Below, in pieces: positions 24,323 through 37,738 of a stretch of DNA of 64,000 nucleotides. The DNA is from Aurelia coerulea. Its lineage: Eukaryota; Cnidaria; Scyphozoa; Semaeostomeae; Ulmaridae. The notes under the pieces are model-generated. The model had not been told where the DNA came from, ran no database searches, and saw nothing but the letters and a program-made list of their open reading frames with translations. Each line of letters opens with the position of its first letter. Position 1 is the first letter of the stretch. Position numbers and translations under genes: made by a program. The stretch covers positions 11,851,896 through 11,915,895 of the forward strand of contig CM076957.1 in the NCBI GenBank assembly GCA_039566865.1, written 5' to 3'.

Positions 24323-24352
24323 TTTACTCCGTAAACGGCAGATTAACTCCCC
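24306..24352. repeat. Unit-unit junction dyad of element B, copy 1
   Basis: Arms GGGGCGTTAATCT (24306-24318) and AGATTAACTCCCC (24340-24352) are inverted repeats with one mismatch in 13. Between them sits a smaller hairpin TTTAC (24323-24327)-TCC-GTAAA (24331-24335). The outer arms are the two ends of the element brought together. Such a nested dyad could extrude as a cruciform and resembles a replication-initiator recognition structure; that role is inference. Confidence 0.75.
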
Positions 24353-27300
24353 TATCGCCCTGAGACCATTTCGGAACCCCCTTTGCACCGAACCTGAAGA
24401 TAGGACTAAGAAAAGAGACACAGTTTGGCAGCTTTTGGGGTCGCATCTGGCATTCGATATGTAAACAATTAAGAAACTTTAAGATCCCCTAGGTCAGCAT
24501 AGGAGGTACATTTGTGTCCTGCCATGAAGTACCTGAGATATCAGTTGCCCCAGCTGATTGTGTTATTTTTCTTTTTCTTTTTCCTTTGAATTTTTTCTTT
24601 GCATCTTTCTTGGTCCCCCGTAGTGGGTACTTGTGAGCCCAGCTGCAGGGATTTTTCCTGCCCTCAGGTCCTCTGTCCCAAATGCGAGGGTACCAGACAT
24701 GCCTCTTTTCGTAAACATAAGCTTTAAAGATGGCGACTCATAATGAGCCACAAGAACTACACTACAAATAATATAGACTTAGGCCTGAACTAGATGATAA
24801 GGTTATATATCGGGCCTAAGGACTGATAAATTGTAAATTTTCGCCACCATATTTGGTGGCCTAACCGCCAAGATACGCCAAGATACGCCCCAAAGCTCAA
24901 CGGAACCTAGTGCTGGTGGGGGGGGGGGTCTAATGTAGGTCGAGCTCAAGTTATTTTTATGAAAACAAAACAAGTTAAGTTATAAAAACAAAACAAACAC
25001 CCTGGACGCGACTTGGTCAGCTCTAAAGTTTTCGAGTCTCGTTTGAAACTTCTATTAGATCCTAACTGGCCACAGGCTTCAGTTTGAAGAATGTGCTGAA
25101 GAAATTGTCTTATTTTATCTTGCAATCAGCTATGACATTGACGACTCCCGGTATATGCTTGTGATTTTGAATCTGTGATTGTCAGGAATGGAGAGTGATC
25201 TTCGCAGGACGGCCATGATTCTGATGATTTTCAAGGTTGGGCTGACCAAATGTCCAAGCTGAGGTTACAGCTGAGAGGGGGTACAAGATTGTTCTTCGCA
25301 CAAGCCGAACCGACGAATGTGCGACCAAAACGCGTTTTGGTTATTACACGTTGCTCTTTACTGTAGCTACAAGTTATTATTTTGTTTTTCTTCAGGGTTG
25401 TTGGGTAAGTCGTTTTCTCTTGCAGAATGTATAACAGCTTTTCACTAGTTAGGAGTTCATTTTGGTTGTTGCTCCTTGAGTTGCATTTATCGTTTCACAG
25501 GTTACGTGTGTTTGTTGCGGTTATAGGTTTGAACGTTTGCCCTATAATTTATTTAAAATCATTTTTCCACAAGCAACACGGACTCAGACAAGGAAATTTC
25601 CTTCCAGTGGATCGATTTCAGTTCGTTCACATACAGGTGCACACACCCATTGATTGTTGTTGTGGGAACCAAAGCCGACATCCCTTGAAACAGCAGTGAA
25701 AATGAGCAGTTGGTGGGATAGTTAAAGGCTCAACGATCTGATAACTTTCCTTCCAGGTATGAAAGTATTCTGCCTATCGAGAATGTCTTTGCTCGCTTCA
25801 GATATTAACGAAACGCTGTGGTTTAATCGCAATTCTTTGCTGACTGTCCTGTTTCAATCTTGGGAGGAACTTATGAATTCAACGCTTCAGACCCTATAGA
25901 CCCAGACTAGTTCAGTAGGAGTAGGTCAGTTCAGTAGGTCAGTTTTCTGGTGCTTTCAAAAATTATATATATATATGTATATTTATTTATTTATTTTTTT
26001 TTTTCGAGGAATAAGATATGATGGGTGTTATTCAGCCTACGATTTGTAAGGAGCTAGTGTAATGCAACCACACAGTGTGATCTTTCAAGGATTTCTTATT
26101 TGCATTACAAAACGAGACTGGAGGGGAGACAGGGGTGGGCGTAGACCCATGGTACAGACCATGACCTTGCAGTTGTGTTTCATAACCATAGGGGTGTATG
26201 TATCCGGATGACTGTGTAAAACGCTCTCGCGGAAGGCGCAGAAGAACAACGGCGGGTCCCTGACCAACAACACAATTAAATAACAAAATTAAATGGTAAT
26301 AAAATCGAAACATTTAGGTAATAAATAGGAATATCGAATGATAATATGATAATTATAACTAAATGAATAATAAATAAATGTATTCAACTATTTTGTATTT
26401 GCTGGAGAGGTATGAAACCATATTATGTCTCGCCGGATGTGCTCTTACGTAAATCATAGTCATGGTATAATTTAGCCGTGAGTGAAGCTAGACACAAATG
26501 AAAACCGAAAATTCCAGGTTTTGAAATACACGGAAACTGCAGAGAGAGAGCGCATCTAAACCCTTTGGTGAAGACAGTTCGGTCACCATGGGAGTAAATT
26601 TAATGATGTGTTTTCTAATAATGTGGCACCACTCCGCATGGACGAAGACGGACAATTATCTGCAATATTTGAAAAGATTCCGGGCTTCAATGACCCTCAT
26701 AAAAACACAGATAAACACGAATCTGGTGATTGATAAAGAACAGGCGACTAAATATTGACGCAATAATGGGGTAGGCACTTTTTACCTGAAAAATAAGAGG
26801 GGGGGTTACTGGTGAATTAGTTGCCTTGAAAAAAAAATGGTGCCCTGGGAGGGATGGTGTTCCCGTCTTGTAGCTTTGATTTACGCTGTATGCCACAAAG
26901 TGAGCAGACACATGACATTTGAGTTGCAGGCCTACTCGTGAGGCCTAAGCTATTGGGACCCTCACAGTGCAGACACAGTATGTCACGCCTGAAATTTGTT
27001 GATGTGGCTTAGCCAAGCAAGGGTATTCTAGGTGTGCAAAAAATCGAGGAGCCAAGAAGGGGGGGCCTAGAAAGGGATAAAGAATGCACCATACAATACA
27101 AGAACTCATATCTATGTCTCCTTGCTCGCCATATAAAAAATGTTCAGGCTTTTATACATTGTTTTTTTTTTTTTCTTTGGCTGATGAATACAGAGAGGTG
27201 ATCAATTCGATATAAATCTTTTAGGCGTAACGTCGGGAAAGTGCTATAATGAGCAACGAGGCAATGGGCGACGAGGCAACTGAAATAAAGAAGGAATGTT

Positions 27301-28016
27301 ACCTTGGTTAAAGGACAAATGGAACTGCAGTGGCTTTTGTGGCTTACATGGCTGTTTCAGGCTCTGTGTGAGGGGGGGGTGGCAACTGGATCTGCTTGGG
27401 GCGGGGATGCTTGGGTTCACGTGTTCCTTCGCTTTGGAGAGAAAACTTCTGTCATCCGATTTTGCACGACTTCTAGGCTCAATTTGACTGGCGAATTCCC
27501 GGCGAATTCCCTTTGTTTGACGACTGCAATAAGGGTAGGTGGGCATCAAGAATGTTGTTGCCAACTCGGGCGATTGTCCAGCTTTGCTGCTTGTGGTTCA
27601 GTTTCAGAATTTATTGATTCATTATCGGCAGCAAGCATATCACATGGGCTATAAATGCACCATTCCGATGTTTACTCTTTCGTTTGCTAATTGTCATACA
27701 CATTGGTTGGCTGGCTTGTTGATTTGCCAAGTAATTCTGATCTTGATAGATCCTTCTAGTGTCTGTGGACGAATTGAACGGGCAAATCTTTTATCTGTGC
27801 GATGGTTCGGTTAAGCAGTAGGCGACATCTCGTTACTAGAAGCCAGTATACAGCAAAATCTTCAGTACCACAAGAAACTTTGATTACTGTCTTGAACCAT
27901 ATACGAGAACAACTGACGGGATAGCGGAAACAGTTTGACGTATGAGTGAGATTCCTTTATCAAACCAGGGGACTGGGATCTACCCTGAGATTCGGGCTTG
28001 GGGCGTTAATCTCACA
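24323..28016. mobile_element. Element B long unit, copy 1
   Basis: Left and right ends are as in the short unit, and the centre is 24868-27872. Contents seen: a poly-G run near 24918, a decayed 73-codon frame (intact only in copy 2), a conserved 90-codon frame at 25427-25699, the mini-repeat CAGTTCAGTAGG near 25910-25945, an AT/T-rich tract near 25962-26008, and a poly-T run near 27163. GAATTCCCGGCGAATTCCC at about 27490 is a local 11-bp duplication absent from copy 2. No known protein family is recognised. The centre may be captured host DNA. Confidence 0.6.
25777..26075. other. Segment absent from element B copy 2
   Basis: Copy 1 has about 296 bp between CTGCCTATC and GTGATCTTTC that are missing at about 39157 in copy 2, where the text joins CTTATC to AGGGTGATC. 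The segment ends in low-complexity AT and T runs. It is probably a deletion in copy 2, but insertion in copy 1 cannot be excluded. Confidence 0.7.
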
Positions 28017-31000
28017 TTATAAAGAATATTGCACTCATGGTCCTTTAAAACTTTAGTTCTGTTAGTAACCTCTTTATTGCACTATATTAGTGCTGCAGCA
28101 ACGAGTCTTTGAAACATTACTATATACATTAGTTATTTCTTTCGTTTCATTTTAGCTTTACTGCATAAACAAACATCGATTAATTAAATGTTTTTTCTCT
28201 CAAAGAAAAAAAAATACAAACACAAAAAGTGTGGATTAACTTACTTTAGTAGCCAAAATATATATTATAAAGAATATTGCACTCATGGTCCTTTAAAACT
28301 TTAGTTCTGTTAGTAACCTCTTTATTGCACTATATTAGTGCTGCAGCAACGAGTCTTTGAAACATTACTATATACATTAGTTATTTCTTTCGTTTCATTT
28401 TAGCTTTACTGCATAAACAAACATCGATTAATTAAATGTTTATTTTCTCAAAGAAAACAAAATATAACAACACAAAGTGTGGATTAACGTACTTTAGTAG
28501 CTACAATGTATATTATAAAGAGTATTGCACTCTTCGTCCTTTAAAACTTTAGTTCTGCCAGTAATTTCTTTTATAGCACTATATTAGTGCTGTAGCAGCT
28601 TTTCTTGGAAACATTACTATAGACATTAGTTTTTCTTTAGTCTCATTTTAGCTTTACTGCATAAACAAACATCGATTAATTAAATGTTTATTTTCTCAAA
28701 CAAAACAAAATATAACAACAAAAAGTGTGGATTAACGTACTTTAGTAGCTACAATATATATTACAAAGAATATTGCACTCATTGTCCTTTAAAACTTTAG
28801 TTCTGCCAGTAACTTCTTTATAGCACTTTATTAGTGCTGCAGCAATCAATTTTTGAAACATTACTATAAACATTAGTTCTTTCTTTCGTTTCATTTTAGC
28901 TTTACTGCATAACCAAACATCGATTAATTAAATGTTTTTTCTCTCAAAGAAAACAAAATATAACAACACAAAGTGTGGATTAACGTACTTTAGTAGCTAC
29001 AATATATATTATAAAGAGTATTGCACTCTTCGTCCTTTAAAACTTTGGTTCTGCCAGTAATTTCTTTTATAGCACTTTATTAGTGCTCTAGCAGCCATTC
29101 TTGGAAACATTACTATAGACATTAGTTTTTTCTTTAGTCTCATTTTAGCTTTACTGCATAAACAAACATCGATTAATTAAATGTTTATTTTCTCATAGAA
29201 AACAAAATATAACAACAAAAAGTGTGGATTAACGTACTCTAGTAGCTACAATATATATTACAAAGAATATTGCACTCATTGTCCTTTAAAACTTTAGTTC
29301 TGCCAGTAACTTCTTTATAGCACTTTATTAGTGCTGCAGCAACCAATTTTTGAAGCATTACTATAAACATTAGTTTTTTCCTTCGTTTCAATTTAGCTTT
29401 ACTGCATAAACAAACATCGATTAATTAAATGTTTTTTTCTCAAAGAAAATAAAATATAACAACAAAAAGTGTGGATTAACGTACTTTACTAGCTACAATA
29501 TATATTATAAAGAGTATTGCACTCTTCGTCCTTTAAAACTTTAGTTCTGCCAGTAATTTCTTTTAGAGCACTATATTAGTGCTGTAACAGTTATTTTTGG
29601 AAACATAACTTTTAAATTAAATGTTTATTTTCTCAAAGAAAACAAAATATAACAACAAAAAGTGAGGATTAACGTACTTTAGAAGCTACAATATATATTA
29701 CAAAGAATATTGCACTCATTGTCCTTTAAAACTTTAGTTCTGCCAGTAACTTCTTTATAGCACTTTATTAGTGCTGCAGCAACCAATTTTTGAAACATTA
29801 CTATAAACATTAGTTTTTTCTTTCGTTTCATTTTAGCTTTACTGCATAAACAAACATCGATTAATTAAATGTTTATTTTCTCAAAGAAAACAAAATATAA
29901 CAACAAAAAGTGTGGATTAACGTACTTTAGTAGCTACAATATATATTATCAAGAGTATTGCACTCTTCGTCCTTTAAAACTTTGGTTCCGCCGTAATTTT
30001 TTTTTAGAGCACTATATTAGTGTTGTAGCAGCCATTTTTGGAAACATTACTATAGACATTAGTTTTTTCTTTAGTCTCATTTTAGCTTTACTGCATAAAC
30101 AAACATCGATTAATTAAGTGTTTATTTTCTCAAATAAAACAAAATATAACAAAAAAGTGTGGATTAACGTACTTTAGTAGCTACAATATATATTATAAAG
30201 AGTATTGCACTCATGGTCCTTTAAAACTTTAGTTCTTCTAGTAACTTCTTTAATACACTTTATTATTGCTGCAGCAACCAATTTTTTGAAACATTACTAT
30301 AAACATTAGTTTTTTCTTTCGTTTCATTTTAGCTTTACTGCATAAACAAACATCGATTAATTAAATGTTTATTTTCTCAAAGAAAACAAAATTAAACAAC
30401 AAAAAGTGTATATATTAACGTACTTTAGTAGCCAAAATATATATTATAAAGAATATTGCACTCATGGTCCTTTAAATCTTTAGTTCTGCTAGTAACCTCT
30501 TTATAGCACTATATTAGTGCAGCAGCAACCAATTTTTGAAACATTACTATAAACATTAGTTTTTTCTTTAGTCTCATTTTAGCTTTACTGCATAAACAAA
30601 CATCGATTAATTAAATGTTTATTTTCTCAAAGAAAACAAAATATAACCACAAAAAGTGTGGATTAACGTACTTTAGTAGCTACAATATATATTATAAAGA
30701 GTATTGCACTCATGGTCCTTTAAAACTTTAGTTCTTCTAGTAACTTCTTTATAGCACTATATTAGTGCTGCAGCAGCCAATTTTTTGAAACATTACTATA
30801 AACATTAGTTTTTTCTTTCGTTTCATTTTAGCTTTACTGCATAAACAAACATCGATTAATTAAGTGTTTATTTTCTCAAAGAAAACAAAATATAAAAAAA
30901 AAGTGTGGATTAACGTACTTTAGTAGCTACAATATATATTATAAAGAGCACTCTTTGTCCTTTAAAACTTTATTACTGCCTGTATTTTCTTTTATGGCAC

Positions 31001-34000
31001 TATATTAGTGCTGTAGCAACCAATTTTTGAAGCATTACTATAAACATTAGTTTTTTCTTTCGTTTCAATTTAGCTTAACTGCATAAACAACTATCGATTA
31101 ATTAAATGTTCATTTTCTCAAAGAAAAAAAATACAAACACAAAAAGTGTTGATTAACTTACTTTAGTAGCTAAAATATATATTATAAAGAATATTGCACT
31201 CTTCGTCCTTTAAAACTTTGGTTCTTCCAGTAACTTCTTTATAGCACTATATTAGTGCTGTAGCAGCCATTCTTGGAAACATTACTATAGACATTAGTTT
31301 TTTCTTTAGTCTCATTTTAGCTTTACTGCATAAACAAACATCGATTAATTAAATGTTCATTTTCTCAAAGAAAACAAAATACATACACAAGAAATGTGGA
31401 TTAACTTACTTTAGTAGCTAAAATATATATTATAAAGAATATTGCACTCTTCGTCCTTTAAAACTTTGGTTCTTCCAGTAACTTCTTTATAGCACTATAT
31501 TAGTGCTGTAGCAGCCATTCTTGGAAACATTACTATAGACATTAGTTTTTTCTTTAGTCTCAATTTAGCTTTACTGCATAAACAAACATCGATTAATTAA
31601 ATGTTTATTTTGTCAAAGAAAACAAAATATAACAAAAAAGTGTGGATTAACGTACTTTAGTAGCCAAAATATATATTATAAAGAGTATTGCACTCATGGT
31701 CCTTTAAAACTTTAGTTCTGCCAGTAACTATTTTATAGCACTTTATTAGTGCTGCAGCAACCAATTTTTGAAACATTACTATAAACATTAGTATTTTCTT
31801 TCGTTTCAATTTAGCTTTACTGCATAAACAAACATCGATTATATAAACGTTTATTTTCTCAAAGAAAACAAAATTAAACAACAAAAAGTGTGGATTAACG
31901 TACTTTAGTAGCTACAATATATATCATAAAGAATATTGCACTCATGGTCCTTTAAAACTTTAGTTCTGCTAGTAACCTCTTTATAGCACTATATTAGTGC
32001 AGCAGCAACCAATTTTTGAAACATTACTATAAACATTAGTTTTTTCTTTAGTCTCATTTTAGCTTTACTGCATAAACAAACATCGATTAATTAAATGTTT
32101 ATTTTCTCAAAGAAAACAAAATATAACGACAAAAAGTGTGGATTAACGTACTTTAGTAGCTACAATATATATTATCAAGAGTATTGCACTCTTCGTCCTT
32201 TAAAACTTTATTTCTGCCAGTAACTTCTTTATAGCACTTTATCATTGCTGCAGCAACCAATTTTTTGAAACGTTACTATAAACATTAGTTTTTTCTTTCG
32301 TTTCATTTTAGCTTTACTGCATAAACAAACATCGATTAATTAAGTGTTTATTTTCTCAAAGAAAATAAAATATAACAACAAAAAGTGTGGATTAACGTAC
32401 TTTAGTAGCTACAATATATATTATAAAGAGTATTGCACTCATGGTCCTTTAAAACTTTAGTTCTTCTAGTAACTTCTTTATAGCACTATATTAGTGCTGC
32501 AGCAACCAATTTTTTGAAACATTACTATAAACATTAGTTTTTTCTTTCGTTTCATTTTAGCTTTACTGCATAAACAAACATCGATTATATAAACGTTTAT
32601 TTTCTCAAAGAAAACAAAATATAACAACAAAAAGTGTGGATTAACGTACTTTAGTAGCTACAATATATATTATAAAGAGTATTGCACTCTTCGTCCTTTA
32701 AAACTTTGGTTCTGCCTGTATTTTCTTTTATAGCACTATATTAGTGCTGTAGCAGCCATTCTTGGAAATATTACTATAGACATTAGTTTTTTCTTTAGTC
32801 TCATTTTAGCTTTACTGCATAAACAAACATCGATTAATTAAATGTTTATTTTCTCAAAGAAAACAAAATATAACAAAAAAGTGTGGATTAACGTACTTTA
32901 GTAGCTACAATATATATTATAAAGAGCACTCTTTGTCCTTTAAAACTTTAGTTCTGTTAGTAACCTCTTTATAGCACTATATTAGTGCTGCAGCAACCAA
33001 TTTTTGAAACATTACTATAAACATTAGTTTTTTCTTTCGTTTCATTTTAGCTTTACTGCATAAACAAACATCGATTAATTAAGTGTTTATTTTCTCAAAG
33101 AAAACAAAACATAACAACAAAAAGTGTGGATTAACGTACTTTAGTAGCTACAATATATATTATAAAGAGTATTGCACTCTTCGTCCTTTAAAACTTTGGT
33201 TCTGCCCGTAATTTCTTTTATAGCACTATATTAGTGCTGTAGCAGCCATTCTTGGAAACATTACTATAGATATTAGTTATTTCTTTAGTTTCATTTTAGC
33301 TTTACTGCATAAACAAACATCGATTAATTAAATGTTTATTTTCTCAAAGAAAACAAAATTAAACAAAAAAAGTGTATATATTAACGTACTTTAGTAGCCA
33401 AAATGTATATTATAAAGAATATTGCACTCATGGTCCTTTAAAACTTTAGTTCTGTTAGTAACCTCTTTATAGCACTATATTAGTGCTGCAGCAACCAATT
33501 TTTGAAACATTACTATAAACATTAGTTTTTTCTTTCGTTTCATTTTAGCTTTACTGCATAAACAAACATCGATTAATTAAGTGTTTATTTTCTCAAAGAA
33601 AACAAAACATAACAACAAAAAGTGTGGATTAACGTACTTTAGTAGCTACAATTTATATTATAAAGAGTATTGAACTGATCGTCCTTTAAAATATTAGTTC
33701 TGCCAATAATTTCTTTTATCGCACTATATTAGTGCTGTAGCAGCCATTCTTGGAAACATTACTATAGATATTAGTTATTTCTTTAGTTTCATTTTAGCTT
33801 TACTGCATAAACAAACATCGATTAATTAAATGTTTATTTTCTCAAAGAAAACAAAATATAACAACAAAAAGTGTGGATTAACGTACTTTAGTAGGTACAA
33901 TTTATATTATAAAGAGTATTGAACTGATCGTCCTTTAAAATATTAGTTCTGCCAGTAATTTCTTTTATAGCACTATATTAGTGCTGTAGCAGCCATTCTT

Positions 34001-36897
34001 GGAAACATTACTATAGATATTAGTTATTTCTTTAGTTTCATTTTAGCTTTACTGCATAAACAAACATTGATTAATTAAATGTTTATTTTCTCAAAGAAAA
34101 CAAAATATAAACACAAAAAGTGTGGATTAACTTACTTTAGTAGCTAAAATATATATTATCAAGAATATTGCACTCTTCGTCCTTTAAAACTTTGGTTCTG
34201 CCAGTAAGTGCTGTAGCAGCCATTCTTTTTATAGCACTTTATATTAGTGCTGTAGCAGCCATTCTTGGTCTTTTAAAAAGTTCTGCCAGTAATTACTATA
34301 GACATTAGTTTTTTCTTTTACTCTCATTTTAGCTTTATTGCATAAACAAACATCGATTAATTAAATGTTCATTTTCTCAAAGAAAACAAATTAAACATTT
34401 TCTCAAAGAAAACACATACACAAAAAATGTGGATTAACTTACTTTAGTAGCTACAATATATATTATAAAGAATATTGCACTCTTCGTCCTTTAAAACTTT
34501 GGTTCTGCCAGTAATTTCTTTTATAGCACTTTATTAGTGCTATAGCAGCCATTCTTGGAAACATTACTATAGACATTAGTTTTTTCTTTAGTCTCATTTT
34601 AGCTTTACTGCTTAAACAAACATCGATTAATTAAATGTTCATTTTCTCAAAGAAAACAAAACATAACAACAAAAAGTGTGGATTAACGTACTTTAGTAGC
34701 TACAATATATATTATAAAGAGTATTGCACTCTTCGTCCTTTAAAACTTTGGTTCTGCCCGTAATTTCTTTTATAGCACTATATTAGTGCTGTAGCAGCCA
34801 TTCTTGGAAACATTACTATAGATATTAGTTATTTCTTTAGTTTCATTTTAGCTTTACTGCATAAACAAAAACATCGATTAATTAAATGTTTATTTTCTCA
34901 AAGAAAACAAAATTAAACAACAAAAAGTGTATATATTAACGTACTTTAGTAGCCAAAATATATATTATAAAGAATATTGCACTCATGGTTCCTTTAAAAC
35001 TTTAGTTCTGTTAGTAACCTCTTTATAGCACTATATTAGTGCTGCAGCAACCAATTTTTGAAACATTACTATAAACATTAGTTTTTATTTCGTTTCATTT
35101 TAGCTTTACTGCATAAACAAACATCGATTAATTAAGTGTTTATTTTCTCAAAGAAAACAAAATATAACAACAAAAAGTGTGGATTAACGTACTTTAGTAG
35201 CTACAATTTATATTATAAAGAGTATTGAACTGATCGTCCTTTAAAATATTAGTTCTGCCAATAATTTCTTTTATCGCACTATATTAGTGCTGTAGCAGCC
35301 ATTCTTGGAAACATTACTATAGATATTAGTTATTTCTTTAGTTTCATTTTAGCTTTACTGCATAAACAAACATCGATTAATTAAATGTTTATTTTCTCAA
35401 AGAAAACAAAATATAACAACAAAAAGTGTGGATTAACGTACTTTAGTAGGTACAATTTATATTATAAAGAGTATTGAACTGATCGTCCTTTAAAATTTTA
35501 GTTCTGCCAATAATTTCTTTTATCGCACTATATTAGTGCTGTAGCAGCCATTCTTGGAAACATTACTATAGATATTAGTTATTTCTTTAGTTTCATTTTA
35601 GCTTTACTGCATAAACAAACATTGATTAATTAAATGTTTATTTTCTCAAAGAAAACAAAATATAAACACAAAAAGTGTGGATTAACTTACTTTAGTAGCT
35701 AAAATATATATTATCAAGAATATTGCACTCTTCGTCTTTTAAAACTTTGGTTCTGCCAGTAATTTCTTTTATAGCACTATATTAGTGCTGTAGCAGCCAT
35801 TCTTGGAAACATTACTATAGACATTAGTTTTTTCTTTACTCTCATTTTAGCTTTATTGCATAAACAAACATCGATTAATTAAATGTTCATTTTCTCAAAG
35901 AAAACAAAAAACAAACACAAAAAATGTGGATTAACTTACTTTAGTAGCCAAAATATATATTATAAAGAATATTGCACTCATTGTCTTTTAAAACTTTAGT
36001 TCTGCCAGTAACTTCTTTATAGCACTTTATTAGTGCTGCCGCAACCAATTTTTGAAACATTACTATAAACATTAGTTTTTTCTTTCGTTTCAATTTAGCT
36101 TAACTGCATAAACAAACATCGATTAATTCAATGTTCATTTTCTCAAAGAAAAAAAATTCAAACACAAAAAGTGTGGATTAACTTATTTTAGTAGCCAAAA
36201 TATATATTATAAAGAATATTGCACTCATGGTCCTTTAAAACTTTAGTTCTGCCAGTAACTATTTTATAGCACTATATTAGTGCTGTAGCAGCCATTCTTG
36301 GAAACATTACTATAGACATTAGTTTTTTCTTTACTCTCATTTTAGCTTTACTGCATAAACAAACATCGATTAATTAAATGTTCATTTTCTCAAAGAAAAC
36401 AAAATACATACACAAAAAATGTGGATTAACTTACTTTAGTAGCTAAAATATATATTATAAAGAATATTGCACTCTTCGTCCTTTAAAACTTTGGTTCTGC
36501 CAGTAATTTCTTTTATAGCACTTTATTAGTGCTGTAGCAGCCATTCTTGGAAACATTACTATAGACATTAGTTTTTTCTTTAGTCTCATTTTAGCTTTAC
36601 TGCATAAACAAACATCGATTAATTAAATGTTTATTTTGTCAAAGAAAACAAAATCTTACAACGAAAAGTGTATATTAACGTACTTTAGTAGCCAAAATAT
36701 ATATTATAAAGAGTATTGCACTCATGGTCCTTTAAAACTTTAGTTCTGCCAGTAACTATTTTATAGCACTTTATTAGTGCTGCAGCAACCAATTTTTGAA
36801 ACATTACTATAAACATTAGTATTTTCTTTCGTTTCAATTTAGCTTTACTGCATAAACAAACATCGATTAATTAAATGTTTATTTTCTCAAAAAGAAA
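28017..36897. repeat. 248-bp satellite array, segment 5
   Basis: Resumes at TTATAAAGAATATTG. It includes a duplication spaced 1,555 bp: the variant GAACTGATCG is at 33672 and 33921 and again at 35227 and 35476, and AGTGTATATATTAACG is at 33371 and 34926. Some monomers are shortened, for example near 29600 and at 30950 and 32925 (AAAGAGCACTC). No gene is seen. It ends at CTCAAAAAGAAA. Confidence 0.96.
34207..34300. repeat. Scrambled satellite junction
   Basis: Fragments of one monomer are reshuffled. AGTGCTGTAGCAGCC occurs twice within about 50 bases, separated by TTTTTATAGCACTTTAT, then CTTTTAAAAAGTTCTGCC joins directly to TACTATAGACATT. This adds about 70 bases and explains why the 1,555-bp spacing is not a multiple of 248. 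It looks like template switching or a repair event. Confidence 0.7.
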
Positions 36898-37708
36898 TTT
36901 ACTCCGTAAACGGCAGATTAACTCCCCTACCGCCCTGAGACCATTTCGGAACCCCCTTTGCACCGAACCTGAAGATAGGACTAAGAAAAGAGACACAGTT
37001 TGGCAGCTTTTGGGGTCGCATCTGGCATTCGATATGTAAACAATTAAGAAACTTTAAGATCCCCTAGGTCAGCATAGGAGGTACATTTTGTCCTGCCATG
37101 CCATGAAGTACCTGAGGTATCAGTTGCCCCAGCTGATTGTGTTATTTTTCTTTTTCTTTTTCCTTTGATTTTTTTCTTTGCATCTTTCTTGGTCCCCCGT
37201 AGTGGGTACTTGTGAGGCCAGCTGCAGGGATTTTTCCTGCCCTCAGGTCCTCTGTCCCAACAGCGAGGGTACCAGACATGCCTCTTTTCGTAAACATAAG
37301 CTTTGAAGATGGCGACTCATAATGAGCCACAAGAACTACACTACAAATAATATAGACTTAGGCCTAAACTAGATGATAAGGTTATATATCGGGCCTAAGG
37401 ACTGATAAATTGTAAATTTTCGCCACCATATTTGGTGGCCTAACCGACGACCAGAGACTATTGGACACTATTGCTAGGTCTTTTGGCCAGAACGACCCGA
37501 GAGAAGGGACTACGGGAATTATTGGGTGTACTAGAAACCTAATATGTAAGGGAGGGTGGGAGGAAGAAACTTTGATGACTGTCTTGAACCATATACGAGA
37601 ACAACTGACGGGATAGCGGAAACAGTTTGACGTATGAGTGAGATTCCTTTATCAAACCAGGGGACTGGGATCTACCCTGAGATTCGGGCTTGGGGCGTTA
37701 ATCTCACA
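36898..37708. mobile_element. Element B short unit, copy 2
   Basis: Same breakpoint (CTAACCG joined to ACGACCAGAG) and same private centre as the short unit of copy 1, so the tandem predates the separation of the two loci. It has a 5-base duplication GCCATGCCATG near 37096. It shares several single-base variants with the neighbouring long unit, not with copy 1. Confidence 0.7.
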
Positions 37709-37738
37709 TTTACTCCGTAAACGGCAGATTAACTCCCC
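37692..37738. repeat. Unit-unit junction dyad of element B, copy 2
   Basis: The same nested dyad as at 24306-24352: GGGGCGTTAATCT and AGATTAACTCCCC around TTTAC-TCC-GTAAA, the latter starting at 37709. It is identical at both loci. Confidence 0.75.

Larger units (their letters stand above)
23516..28016. mobile_element. Element B copy 1: head-to-tail tandem of two units
   Basis: The satellite reads ...CCAAAATATATA before and TTATAAAGAATATTG after, which join into an intact monomer. The insertion is therefore precise, with no target duplication or one base. It begins TTTACTCCGTAAACGG and ends GGGGCGTTAATCTCACA. Inside, a short unit (23516-24322) is joined directly to a long unit (24323-28016). 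Both share about 545 bp at the left and about 144 bp at the right but have unrelated centres. Nearly the same structure is present at 36898-41116. No transposase, Rep/helicase or reverse transcriptase frame is seen, so it would be non-autonomous. A Helitron/Helentron-like origin is inferred. A tyrosine-recombinase (Crypton-like) origin is another TSD-less option. Confidence 0.65.

Noticed and set aside
24252..24464. 70-codon frame across the element B unit junction (also 37638-37850)
   Set aside because: It reads through the terminal dyads of two abutting units and cannot be an ancestral gene.
25427..25699. 90-codon frame identical in both element B copies (also 38806-39078)
   Set aside because: The whole region is nearly identical between copies, including non-coding parts, so conservation of the frame is uninformative. 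Splice-like TTGCAG and TTCCAGGTATG strings nearby are too weak to call an exon.
23516..28016. Canonical Helitron ends (5' TC, 3' CTRR) for element B
   Set aside because: Neither strand begins with TC or ends in CTRR, so only a Helentron-like or other TSD-less class is suggested.
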